Source of the DNA: an uncultured Variovorax sp.
Lineage (GTDB): Bacteria; Pseudomonadota; Gammaproteobacteria; Burkholderiales; Burkholderiaceae_C
DNA length: 16,381 nucleotides
Assembly: GCA_903872875.1 (NCBI GenBank)
Contig: CAIQMJ010000008.1
Coordinates: 1 to 16,381 of the forward strand
Direction: 5' to 3'
The notes below the pieces were generated by a model. It was not told where the DNA came from. It was given only the letters and a program-made list of their open reading frames with translations, and ran no database searches. The translations under genes were made by a program, and so were the position numbers. Every line of letters begins with the position of its first letter. The stretch's first letter is position 1. Shown here piece by piece: positions 1 to 6,842 of this stretch.

Positions 1-122
1 GCCGCGAAGCCGGTGATGATCCGGGTGGTCTCGATGGTCTGGGCAAAGACCTGCTGGCCGATGCTCGCCAGCAGTGCCGAGGCGCCGGTGGTCTGCAGCA
101 GATGGCGTCGTGTGAAGTTCAT
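1..122 (-). CDS. Bug/TctC-family tripartite tricarboxylate transporter substrate-binding protein, N-terminal fragment
   Basis: Only the first 40 codons are inside the window; the gene runs off the left edge. The start reads MNFTRRHLLQTTGASALL, with a twin-arginine-like RR, a hydrophobic stretch (residues about 9-27) and a likely signal-peptidase site after VFA (residue 27). The mature part opens TIETTRIITGFAA, the usual first beta strand of Bug (TctC-like) periplasmic receptors, which bind carboxylates or other small organic acids. A GGAGA ribosome-binding site lies 6-8 nt upstream of the ATG. The gene follows the IlvD-family dehydratase by 32 nt on the same strand, so it is probably the third gene of that operon and may capture the operon's substrate. 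Bug receptors are greatly expanded in Burkholderiales. With only the N-terminus visible, family assignment is moderate and the ligand is unknown. Confidence 0.62.
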   Translation of the reverse strand, partial: MNFTRRHLLQTTGASALLASIGQQVFAQTIETTRIITGFA

Positions 123-154
123 GTCTTGTCTCCGTTGTGTCTGTCTTGTTGGTT

Positions 155-1921
155 TCAGGAAGCGTCGCGCAGCCAGGTGACGGCGCCCGAATGGGTCACG
201 GCGCCCTGGTGGCCCGGACGCACGGTGAGCGCGTATTTTTCCAGCAGGCCGCCCATTCGCATCCCCGCGTTTACCTCACGTCCGGCCAGTCGGCGCGCGA
301 TTTCCTCTGCTGCAAGTTCGACCGTGATGCTGCGCGCCGACGCGCGCGCGTCGATCGCGATCACATCGCCGTCGCGCAGCGCTGCGATCGGCCCGCCGTC
401 GGCGGCTTCCGGGCCCGCGTAGCCGATGCACAGGCCGCGCGTGGCGCCCGAGAAGCGGCCGTCCGTCAGCAGCGCGACCTTGTCGCCCATGCCCTGGCCG
501 TAGAGCAGGGCGGTGATGCCGAGCATCTCGCGCATGCCAGGACTCCCCTTCGGGCCCTCGTTGCGGATGACGATCACATCGCCCGGCAGGTAGCGCTGGT
601 TCTGCACGGCGGTCTGCGCTTCTTCCTCCGAATCGAACACGCGCGCCGGGCCGCGGTGCACCAGCGTCTGGAGTCCGGCCGTCTTGAGCAGCGCGCCGTC
701 CGGGCACAGGTTGCCCTTGAGCACGGCCAGCCCGCCGTCCGGCGTGATCGGATTGCTGGCCTCTCGCACCACCCGGCCGTCCGGTGCCGGCGCGCCGGCC
801 ACTTCCTCGGCCAGCGTGCGGCCGGTGAAGGTCAGCGCATCGCCGTGCAGATAGCCCTGCTCGAGCAGCGTGCGCAGGATCACGCCCGCGCCGCCGATGT
901 AGAACACGTCGCGCGCCAGGTAGCGGCCACCGGGCCGCAGGTCGGCGATCAGCGGCGTGCGCGCGAACACCTCGGCCACGTCGTCGAGGTGGAATTTGAT
1001 GCCGGCTTCGTGCGCGATCGCCGGTATGTGCAGCGCGGCGTTGGTCGATCCGCCGGTGGCCGACACCACGGCGCAGGCGTTTTCGAGCGCCTTGCGCGTC
1101 ACGACGTCGCGCGGCAGCGGGCCGTCGCCCAGCACCGCCTTCATCAACTGGCGCGCGGCGCGGCGCATCAGCGGGGCGCGCTCGCTGAACACCGCCGGCA
1201 CCATGCTGGAGCCGATCGGTGCCAGGCCCAGCGCCTCCGACACCATGCCCATCGTGTTGGCCGTGAACTGGCCCGCGCAGGCGCCGGCTGTCGGCAGGCA
1301 GGCGCGGCTCATGGCTTCGAGGTCTTCGGCGGTCGCGGTGCCGGCGAGCACCTGACCGATGGTTTCGTAGGTGTCGACCACGTTCAGGTCGCGACCGTCC
1401 GGGCCGGGCATCTGACCCGGCAATGCGGAACCGCCGTGCACGAACACGCTCGGCACGTTGCAGCGCACCATGCCCATCATCAATCCGGGCAGGTTCTTGT
1501 CGCACGCGCCGATCGCGAAGATGCCATCCCATTGATGGCCGCGGGTCGAGGCCTCGACGCTGTCGGCGATCAGCTCGCGCGAGATCAGCGAGAAGCGCAT
1601 GCCCGAATGCGCCATCGTCAGGCCGTCGCTGACTGACACCACCGGGCATTCATGTGGCGTGCCGCCGCCGGCATAAATGCCGGTCTTCGCGTGCTGGGCC
1701 TGCTCGCGCAGGTTCAGGTTGCAGGGGCTCATCTCGCCGCCGGTGTGGAACACGCCGACGTGCGGCCGTTCGATGTCCTCGTCGTCCTGGCCCAGGGCGT
1801 GCAGGAAGCTGCGCGTGGTCGCGCGGATCGTGCCGGTGCGGATGAGGGCGGAGCGGAAGGCCGGCGGCGTGGCGGACTGGCTGGTCGGCGCTTCGTCTTG
1901 TTTCTTCGTGGGGTCGGTCAT
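155..1921 (-). CDS. ilvD: IlvD/Edd-family dehydratase (dihydroxy-acid or sugar-acid dehydratase)
   Basis: 588 residues, normal length for the IlvD/Edd family of iron-sulfur dehydratases, which convert 2,3-dihydroxy acids to 2-keto-3-deoxy acids. Visible family signatures are PCNLNLREQA (Cys67), GACDKNLPG (Cys140) and TAGACAGQFTANTMG (Cys215), the expected Fe-S cysteines, plus a C-terminal LTDGRFSGATRGLCIGY block. The ATG at 1921 (MTDPTKKQ) is chosen because it has a purine-rich GAAGAGA just upstream; the frame stays open further upstream, but that overlaps the aldolase gene. It lies 59 nt downstream of the HpaI-type aldolase and 32 nt upstream of a Bug receptor, all on one strand. In biosynthesis IlvD makes 2-keto acids for valine and isoleucine. 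The aldolase and receptor context suggests a sugar-acid dehydratase (for example aldonate-type) instead, but sequence alone does not settle the substrate. Family certain; symbol tentative. Confidence 0.85.
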   Translation of the reverse strand: MTDPTKKQDEAPTSQSATPPAFRSALIRTGTIRATTRSFLHALGQDDEDIERPHVGVFHTGGEMSPCNLNLREQAQHAKTGIYAGGGTPHECPVVSVSDGLTMAHSGMRFSLISRELIADSVEASTRGHQWDGIFAIGACDKNLPGLMMGMVRCNVPSVFVHGGSALPGQMPGPDGRDLNVVDTYETIGQVLAGTATAEDLEAMSRACLPTAGACAGQFTANTMGMVSEALGLAPIGSSMVPAVFSERAPLMRRAARQLMKAVLGDGPLPRDVVTRKALENACAVVSATGGSTNAALHIPAIAHEAGIKFHLDDVAEVFARTPLIADLRPGGRYLARDVFYIGGAGVILRTLLEQGYLHGDALTFTGRTLAEEVAGAPAPDGRVVREASNPITPDGGLAVLKGNLCPDGALLKTAGLQTLVHRGPARVFDSEEEAQTAVQNQRYLPGDVIVIRNEGPKGSPGMREMLGITALLYGQGMGDKVALLTDGRFSGATRGLCIGYAGPEAADGGPIAALRDGDVIAIDARASARSITVELAAEEIARRLAGREVNAGMRMGGLLEKYALTVRPGHQGAVTHSGAVTWLRDAS

Positions 1922-1951
1922 CTCGTCTCTTCGTTCTGATTTCGGGAAAGG

Positions 1952-1968
1952 TCCGGGAAGATCCCGGA
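1952..1968. repeat. Inverted repeat between aldolase and dehydratase genes
   Basis: TCCGGGA-AGA-TCCCGGA forms a perfect 7-bp stem with a 3-nt loop inside the 59-nt gap between hpaI and ilvD. It could be an mRNA hairpin that tunes expression of the downstream genes, or a dyad bound by a regulator. There is no T-run after it, so it is not a standard terminator. Confidence 0.5.
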
Positions 1969-1980
1969 AACAGCGAGCGT

Positions 1981-2805
1981 TCAGTAGCCGTTCGCCGCGG
2001 CGCCGGCCGCGCCGGTCTTGAAGCGCGCCAACAGCTGGCGTGCGGCGGCGTCGAGCAGCATGGTGTCGACGCCGACCGCCACGAACAGCGCGCCGGCCGC
2101 GAGCCACTTGCGCGCCTGCTCCTCGGTGGTCGACAGGATGCCCGGCGCCTTGCCGGCCTGGCGGATACGCGCGATCCCGTCGGCGATCGTCGCCTGTACG
2201 TCGGGATGGCCCGGCTGGCCCGGGAAGCCCATCGACGCCGACAGGTCGGCCGGCCCGATGAACACGCCGTCGACACCGGGCGTGGCCGCAATCGCATCGA
2301 GGTTCTGCATCGCTTCCACCGTTTCCGCCTGGACCAGCAGGCAGGCCTGCGCATTCGCCTCGTGGATGTAGTCCGGATAGGCCTGCCAGCGCGATGCGCG
2401 CGCCAGCGCCGAGCCCATGCCGCGGATGCCCTCGGGCGGATAGCGCATCGCCTGCACCAGCTGCGCGGCCTGCGCGGCGGTGTCGACCATCGGCACCAGG
2501 ATGGTCTGTGCGCCGATGTCCAGGTACTGCTTGATGAGCGCCGTCTCGCCAACCGGCACGCGCGCGACCGGATGGGGTCGCGCGACCCCATCCGGCAGCG
2601 CCGACGCCGCGCTGGCGACCGCCTGCAGCTGTGCAAGTACCGACCGAACGTCGTTCGGCGCGTGCTCGCCATCGATGAGGAGCCAGTCGTAGCCGGTGCC
2701 CGCGAGGAGCTCGGTGACGTAGCTGTCGGCCAGGCCGACCCAGAGGCCGATCTGCGGCCGTCCGGCCTGCATCGCCTGTTTGAAGGTGTTGAGGGGGGTG
2801 CGCAT
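1981..2805 (-). CDS. hpaI: HpcH/HpaI-family class II aldolase (4-hydroxy-2-oxoheptanedioate aldolase type)
   Basis: 274 residues. HpaI is a metal-dependent pyruvate aldolase that cleaves 4-hydroxy-2-oxo acids to pyruvate plus an aldehyde in the cytoplasm. The sequence matches E. coli HpaI as I recall it over nearly its whole length: GRPQIGLWVGL, LLIDGEHAPN (catalytic His48), ILVPMV, YPPEGIRGMGSALARASRW, then Glu161 and Asp187 (VFIGPADLSASMG) as metal ligands. E. coli HpaI is a little shorter. Most of the difference is about nine extra residues at P71-P79, exactly where the DNA carries a perfect palindrome (see 2568-2595). The ATG at 2805 fits the family N-terminus, but no clear ribosome-binding site precedes it. 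It is first in an operon with an IlvD-family dehydratase and a Bug receptor, which argues for cleavage of 2-keto-3-deoxy sugar acids rather than homoprotocatechuate breakdown, since no other hpa genes are seen. Confidence 0.88.
   Translation of the reverse strand: MRTPLNTFKQAMQAGRPQIGLWVGLADSYVTELLAGTGYDWLLIDGEHAPNDVRSVLAQLQAVASAASALPDGVARPHPVARVPVGETALIKQYLDIGAQTILVPMVDTAAQAAQLVQAMRYPPEGIRGMGSALARASRWQAYPDYIHEANAQACLLVQAETVEAMQNLDAIAATPGVDGVFIGPADLSASMGFPGQPGHPDVQATIADGIARIRQAGKAPGILSTTEEQARKWLAAGALFVAVGVDTMLLDAAARQLLARFKTGAAGAAANGY
2568..2595. repeat. Perfect 28-bp palindrome inside the hpaI coding sequence
   Basis: The half-site CCGGATGGGGTCGC is followed directly by its exact reverse complement, with no spacer. 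On the coding strand it encodes P71-D-G-V-A-R-P-H-P79 in frame. Relative to E. coli HpaI this is the position of an apparent nine-residue insertion. The flanking codons repeat part of it: GTCGCGCG occurs in the palindrome and again just after it, giving VAR twice. Origin (inserted palindromic unit or local slippage) is not known. Confidence 0.85.
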
Positions 2806-2894
2806 GATCGATTATTGAATGCGGTCGCACGCCGGCCGCGTCGCGTGTCGTCCATTGGGCGGCGGGGTTTTCCCTTGCCCTTGTGCGCGCTGCC

Positions 2895-2900
2895 TACACT
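2895..2900 (+). promoter_or_regulatory. Possible radA -10 element (leaderless start)
   Basis: TACACT matches the sigma70 -10 consensus TATAAT at 4 of 6 positions and ends 6 nt before the radA ATG at 2907. No Shine-Dalgarno sequence is visible upstream of that ATG. If used, transcription would begin at or next to the start codon. The best -35-like hexamer, TTGCCC at 2875-2880, is only 14 nt away, shorter than the usual 16-18, so this is tentative. Confidence 0.35.
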
Positions 2901-2906
2901 TGCCCG

Positions 2907-4298
2907 ATGGCCAAGGAAAAAACCAACTACGTCTGTTCCGAATGCGGCGGCACCAGCGCCAAGTGGCTGGGCAAGTGCCCGAGCTGCGGCGCCTGGAACA
3001 CGCTCGTCGAGCAGGTCGCCGCGCCCGCCGCCGGCTCGGCGAACAACCGATTCAACACACCCTTCGCCGCACTCGCGGGCACAGGCGACATCGCCGTGCT
3101 GTCTGAGATAGAGGCGACTGACGTCGACCGCACCTCGACCGGCATCGACGAGCTGGACCGCGTGCTCGGCGGCGGCATCGTGCCCGGCGGCGTCACGCTG
3201 ATCGGCGGCGATCCGGGCATCGGCAAGTCGACGCTGCTGCTGCAGGCGGTCGACGCCTTGCAGCGCGCCGGCCAGAACGCGCTCTACGTGACCGGCGAAG
3301 AAAGCGGCGCGCAGGTCGCGCTGCGCTCGCGCCGGCTCGGGCTCGACCATTCGCAGGTCCAGGTGCTGGCCGAGATCCAGCTCGAGAAGATCATCGCCAC
3401 GCTCGACGCGCACCGCCCGGCGATCGCGGTGATCGACTCGATCCAGACCGTCTATTCCGACCAGCTGACCTCGGCGCCTGGATCCGTTGCGCAGGTGCGC
3501 GAATGCGCGGCGCACCTCACGCGCTTCGCCAAAGCCTCGGGCACCGCGATCGTGCTGGTCGGCCACGTGACCAAGGAAGGCGCGCTCGCCGGCCCGCGCG
3601 TGCTCGAACACATGGTCGACACCGTGCTGTATTTCGAGGGCGACACGCATTCGAGCTTCCGGCTGGTGCGCGCCATCAAGAACCGCTTCGGCGCGGTCAA
3701 CGAGATCGGCGTGTTCGCGATGACCGAGCGCGGCCTGAAGGGCGTCACCAACCCGAGCGCGATCTTCCTGAGCCAGCACACCGAGCCGGTGCCGGGCAGC
3801 GTGGTGATGGTCACGCTCGAAGGCACGCGGCCGATGCTGGTCGAAATCCAGGCGCTGGTCGACAACGGCGGGCCGAGCCCACGGCGGCTGTCGGTCGGCC
3901 TGGACCGCGATCGGCTCGCGATGCTTCTGGCCGTGCTGCACCGCCACGCGGGCGTGGCCTGCATGGACCAGGACGTGTTCGTCAACGCGGTCGGCGGCGT
4001 GCGCATCAGCGAACCGGCGGCCGACCTGGCCGTGATGCTGGCGATCACGTCCAGCTTGCGCGGCAAGCCGCTGCCCAAGGGATTCATCGCGTTCGGCGAG
4101 GTCGGCCTGGCGGGCGAGGTGCGGCCCGCGCCGCGTGGGCAGGAGCGCATGCGCGAGGCTGCCAAGCTCGGTTTCAGCGTGGCCATCGTGCCGAAGGCGA
4201 ACGCGCCGAAGAAGGGCGCCAAGGAGATCGAGGGCTTGACGATCCATGCCGTCGATCGTGTGGAGGAGGCGCTGGACATCGTGCGACGGCTGGATTAG
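2907..4298 (+). CDS. radA: DNA repair protein RadA (Sms)
   Basis: 463 residues, close to E. coli RadA (460). RadA is a RecA-like, DnaB-type branch-migration helicase that processes recombination intermediates. Domains in order: a zinc finger CSECGG...CPSCG (Cys10, 13, 24, 27); a RecA-like core with Walker A GGDPGIGKST (100-109), a Walker B region with IAVIDSIQT, and the RadA-specific KNRFG motif (258-262); then a C-terminal Lon-protease-like domain including the HAGVACMDQDVFVNAVGG block. The start at 2907 (MAKEKTNYVC) is chosen because it places the zinc finger at the family position; an earlier in-frame start at 2883 adds an unsupported MRAAYTCP. It is divergent from the hpaI operon with about 100 nt between, and 59 nt before the next plus-strand gene. 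Confidence 0.97.
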   Translation: MAKEKTNYVCSECGGTSAKWLGKCPSCGAWNTLVEQVAAPAAGSANNRFNTPFAALAGTGDIAVLSEIEATDVDRTSTGIDELDRVLGGGIVPGGVTLIGGDPGIGKSTLLLQAVDALQRAGQNALYVTGEESGAQVALRSRRLGLDHSQVQVLAEIQLEKIIATLDAHRPAIAVIDSIQTVYSDQLTSAPGSVAQVRECAAHLTRFAKASGTAIVLVGHVTKEGALAGPRVLEHMVDTVLYFEGDTHSSFRLVRAIKNRFGAVNEIGVFAMTERGLKGVTNPSAIFLSQHTEPVPGSVVMVTLEGTRPMLVEIQALVDNGGPSPRRLSVGLDRDRLAMLLAVLHRHAGVACMDQDVFVNAVGGVRISEPAADLAVMLAITSSLRGKPLPKGFIAFGEVGLAGEVRPAPRGQERMREAAKLGFSVAIVPKANAPKKGAKEIEGLTIHAVDRVEEALDIVRRLD

Positions 4299-4344
4299 CC
4301 CCACGCCCCGAATTGCAGGCTTCGTGCAGCCGCCGGCCCGCGGC

Positions 4345-4350
4345 GACAAT
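4345..4350 (+). promoter_or_regulatory. Possible -10 element 7 nt before the ATG at 4358
   Basis: GACAAT resembles the -10 consensus (4 of 6) and is followed by TCGCGCC and then the ATG. No ribosome-binding site is visible. This repeats the arrangement seen at radA and would give a leaderless transcript. A poor -35 (TTCGTG, 4321-4326) is 18 nt upstream. Confidence 0.35.
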
Positions 4351-4357
4351 TCGCGCC

Positions 4358-4756
4358 ATGCAATTTCAGAAATTCCTGGTGCCGATCGGCGGCCTGGTGC
4401 TGCTCGGCTTCGCTTACCGCGGTTACGGCTGGGGCGGTGTCGCGCTGGCCGCGGGCGCGATCGTGATGTTCCTGCTGATGCACTTCAACCGCACGATGCA
4501 GACGCTCAAGCGGGCCGCCGACCGGCCGATCGGTTATGTCGCGAGTGCGGTGATGCTCAATGCCAAGCTCAAGAAGGGCTCGACGCTGCTGCACGTGATG
4601 GCCATGACGCGCGCGCTCGGCGAACTGCGGTCGCCGAAGGACGAACAGCCTGAGCTGTACCGCTGGACCGATGGTGGTGGGTCGTACGTCGATGCCGTTT
4701 TTGTCGGCGGCAAGCTGGAGAGCTGGGAAATGACCCGCCCTCCGGTCACCGACTAG
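4358..4756 (+). CDS. Small conserved membrane protein (family sometimes labelled 'glycerate kinase')
   Basis: 132 residues. The N-terminus holds two closely spaced hydrophobic segments (about residues 7-19 and 25-42, the second GGVALAAGAIVMFLLM), followed by a soluble domain with KRAADRPIGYVASAVMLNAKLKKG and ALGELRSPKDEQPELYRWTD. I recall this family from Burkholderiales, where near-identical proteins are often annotated 'glycerate kinase'. At 132 residues, with membrane helices and no kinase motif, that label looks wrong. Function is unknown. It sits 59 nt downstream of radA on the same strand and converges with rdgC, whose stop is 12 nt beyond its own stop. The ATG is the first in-frame start that leaves the membrane segment intact. 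Confidence 0.82.
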   Translation: MQFQKFLVPIGGLVLLGFAYRGYGWGGVALAAGAIVMFLLMHFNRTMQTLKRAADRPIGYVASAVMLNAKLKKGSTLLHVMAMTRALGELRSPKDEQPELYRWTDGGGSYVDAVFVGGKLESWEMTRPPVTD

Positions 4757-4768
4757 CGCGGCAGCAGT

Positions 4769-5746
4769 TCAGAACGGGGCGTCTTCGGGCAGAGCGGTTG
4801 CGGGAGCGTTGGCTGCAGCCACAGGCGCATCGGGCAGCGCGGCGCTGAACGCCGCTTCGCCGCCGAGTGCTTCCAGCAATGCCGGCACCAGCTGGCCGAG
4901 TTCGCCGGTGGCGATCGCTGCATCGGCGTCGAAGTTGTCCTCCTTCTTGCCGCCTGGCGCGGCGTCGGCCGTGCCTTCGAGGAACACGATCTTGCGGATC
5001 TGCATCGACTCGCTGAGCTCGAAGGACACGCGGTCGTCCCAGGTCATCGCAAGCCGCGTCGGGCGCTTGCCTGACGCGATGTGCTGGCGCACTTCCTCGA
5101 TGTCCAGCGGATGCTTGGCGTAGCGCACCACCGACTTCGATTCGTCCGTGGCCTTGAGCTCGCATTCGCGGTCGATCGTGAACCCGGCCGGCGGCTCCTG
5201 GCTCGACAGCCATTCGGACATGGCGCTGGCCGGCTCGATCTGCGTGTTGATCTGCGTGACGGCGAAGCCTTCGAGGGACTGCACCAGGCTCGTCACCACT
5301 TCATCGGCGCGCGCCGCGTTGCTCGCGTTGATCACCAGCCGGTGTTCCGACGGGTCGATCCAGACCGCGATGCGCGCATAGCGCGCGAAGGCCATCGGCA
5401 GCAGCTCGTGCGTGATGTCTTCCTTCAGGTCGCGCTTTTCCTTCTTGCCCGGCTTGCGGCCGGTGGTCGCCTCGATCTGCGCGCACCGCTCGTCGACCTT
5501 GCGGCGCACCACCGAACCCGGCAGCGCCTTGGTCTCGATCATGAATTCGAGCAGCCACTGGCCGCCGACGGATTCGACCAGCGGGCCGTTCTCCTGGCCG
5601 CGCGGCTCGATCCAACCGATGGACTTCTCCTGCGACGGGGAGCACGGAACGTAGCGCATCTTGCCGACGCCTTCCTCCGCATCGGTCAGCGACTGCGACC
5701 ACGGTGCTTCGATGCGATAGACGATGACGTTCTTGAATACGGACAC
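4769..5746 (-). CDS. rdgC: Recombination-associated protein RdgC
   Basis: 325 residues, slightly longer than E. coli RdgC (303). RdgC is a ring-shaped DNA-binding protein of the nucleoid that limits RecA activity. Family features are the N-terminal MSVFKNVIVYRIEAPW, the SIGWIEPRG segment (44-52), the long basic stretch TTGRKPGKKEKRDLKEDI (94-111), and RKIVFLEG near the C-terminal domain. The last 30 or so residues are an Ala/Pro-rich tail, an extension beyond the E. coli protein. The start codon is GTG at 5746, supported by AAAGG about 7 nt upstream and by the conserved N-terminus. The gene is divergent from ilvE across 143 nt and tail-to-tail with the small membrane protein, so it is probably monocistronic. 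A GACAAT -10-like hexamer lies in its upstream region on the minus strand (about 5784-5789). Confidence 0.95.
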   Translation of the reverse strand: MSVFKNVIVYRIEAPWSQSLTDAEEGVGKMRYVPCSPSQEKSIGWIEPRGQENGPLVESVGGQWLLEFMIETKALPGSVVRRKVDERCAQIEATTGRKPGKKEKRDLKEDITHELLPMAFARYARIAVWIDPSEHRLVINASNAARADEVVTSLVQSLEGFAVTQINTQIEPASAMSEWLSSQEPPAGFTIDRECELKATDESKSVVRYAKHPLDIEEVRQHIASGKRPTRLAMTWDDRVSFELSESMQIRKIVFLEGTADAAPGGKKEDNFDADAAIATGELGQLVPALLEALGGEAAFSAALPDAPVAAANAPATALPEDAPF

Positions 5747-5815
5747 AGCAAACCTTTACGGACAGGGGATGGCAAAGCCCGCCATTGTCGGCCGGCCGCG
5801 CTCTGCGCGCCGCCG

Positions 5816-5821
5816 TAAAAT
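5816..5821 (+). promoter_or_regulatory. Possible ilvE -10 element
   Basis: TAAAAT, 5 of 6 matches to the -10 consensus, about 70 nt before the ilvE ATG. I see no good -35 at normal spacing (TTGTCG at 5785-5790 is 25 nt away), so this is a weak call. Predicted start would be near 5828, inside the hairpin at 5821-5836. Confidence 0.35.
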
Positions 5822-5836
5822 CGCAAGCTTTTGCGA
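5821..5836. repeat. Short dyad upstream of ilvE
   Basis: TCGCAA-GCTT-TTGCGA has perfect 6-bp arms with a 4-nt loop, starting on the last base of the candidate -10 element. Its location around the likely transcription start suits an operator or a 5' mRNA hairpin. No known operator is recognised. Confidence 0.4.
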
Positions 5837-5889
5837 CAGATTTCCTCAGATTCCCCCGATATCCCCCGCCTCCCCAAAGGACAAAGAAC

Positions 5890-6840
5890 ATGAGCGTGCT
5901 CCCCCCTTCGCTGGAAGATCGTGACGGCAAGATCTGGATGGACGGCCAGCTGGTCGAGTGGCGCGACGCCAAGATCCACGTGCTGACCCACACCTTGCAC
6001 TACGGCTGTGGCGTCTTCGAAGGTGTGCGCGCCTACAAGACGGTCGATGGCACCGCGATCTTCCGGCTCGAAGAGCACACCGACCGGCTGTTCAACAGCG
6101 CCAAGATCCTTCGCATGAAGATCCCTTTCACCAAGGAACAGGTGAACGAGGCGCAGAAGCGGGTCGTGCGCGAGAACAACCTGGAAAGCTGCTACCTGCG
6201 CCCTCTGGTCTGGATCGGCTCCGAAAAACTGGGCGTGAGCCCGCGGGGCAATACCATCCACGCGATGGTCGCGGCCTGGGCCTGGGGCGCCTACCTCGGC
6301 GAGGAGGGCATGAAGCGCGGCATCCGCGTGAAGACCTCCAGCTACACCCGCCACCACGTGAACATCACGATGACGCAGGCCAAGGCGGTCAGCAACTACA
6401 GCAACTCGATCCTCGCCAACATGGAAGCGCTGGACGACGGCTACGACGAGGCACTGCTGCTCGACGCGAGCGGCTTCGTCTCCGAAGGCGCAGGCGAGAA
6501 CGTGTTCGTCGTGAAGGACGGCGTGGTCTATACGCCCGACCTGTCTGCCGGCGCGCTCAACGGCATCACGCGCAACACGATCCTGCACATCTGCAAGGAC
6601 CTCGGCATCGATCTGGTGCAGAAGCGCATCACGCGCGACGAGATCTACATCGCCGACGAAGCGTTCTTCACCGGCACCGCCGCCGAAGTCACGCCGATCC
6701 GCGAACTCGACCGCGTCGAGATCGGGAATCGGGGCGATGGCGGCTCGCGCGGCCCCATCACGGAGAAGATCCAGAGCGCGTTCTTCGACATCGTCAACGG
6801 CAAGAATCCCAAGTACGCTCACTGGCTCACGAAAGTCTGA
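5890..6840 (+). CDS. ilvE: Branched-chain amino acid aminotransferase (class IV, PLP)
   Basis: 316 residues. It transfers the amino group between glutamate and branched-chain 2-keto acids, the last step of Leu, Ile and Val synthesis. Class IV features: THTLHYGCGVFEGVRAY (34-49); the segment HVNITMTQAKAVSNYSNSIL holding the PLP-binding lysine, Lys165; DEALLLDASGFVSEGAGENVF; LNGITRNTI; and FFTGTAAEVTPI. The ATG at 5890 is chosen over an earlier in-frame start at 5785 because AAAGGA sits 8 nt before it and MSVLPPSLEDRDGKIWMDG is a family-like N-terminus. A zinc-finger gene begins 2 nt after the stop, so the two are almost surely co-transcribed. The window's IlvD-family gene is about 4 kb away on the other strand, and nothing links the two. 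Confidence 0.96.
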   Translation: MSVLPPSLEDRDGKIWMDGQLVEWRDAKIHVLTHTLHYGCGVFEGVRAYKTVDGTAIFRLEEHTDRLFNSAKILRMKIPFTKEQVNEAQKRVVRENNLESCYLRPLVWIGSEKLGVSPRGNTIHAMVAAWAWGAYLGEEGMKRGIRVKTSSYTRHHVNITMTQAKAVSNYSNSILANMEALDDGYDEALLLDASGFVSEGAGENVFVVKDGVVYTPDLSAGALNGITRNTILHICKDLGIDLVQKRITRDEIYIADEAFFTGTAAEVTPIRELDRVEIGNRGDGGSRGPITEKIQSAFFDIVNGKNPKYAHWLTKV

Positions 6841-6842
6841 AC

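Noticed and set aside
137..1636. Long plus-strand open frame opposite the dehydratase
   Set aside because: Antisense shadow of the IlvD-family gene in GC-rich DNA. Its translation is Arg/His/Ala-rich with no domain, while the minus strand encodes a complete conserved enzyme.
155..2830. 891-residue reading of the dehydratase beginning inside hpaI
   Set aside because: The first 303 codons overlap hpaI in another frame; the family N-terminus and a purine-rich signal support the ATG at 1921.
1650..4349. 899-residue minus-strand open frame across ilvD, hpaI and radA
   Set aside because: It crosses three genes in other frames or strands. The composition is Arg/Ala/His-rich and no motif is recognisable.
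3503..4756. Fusion-like open frame running from radA into the small membrane protein
   Set aside because: The radA part is out of frame with RadA and meaningless. Only the last 132 codons, from 4358, are real.
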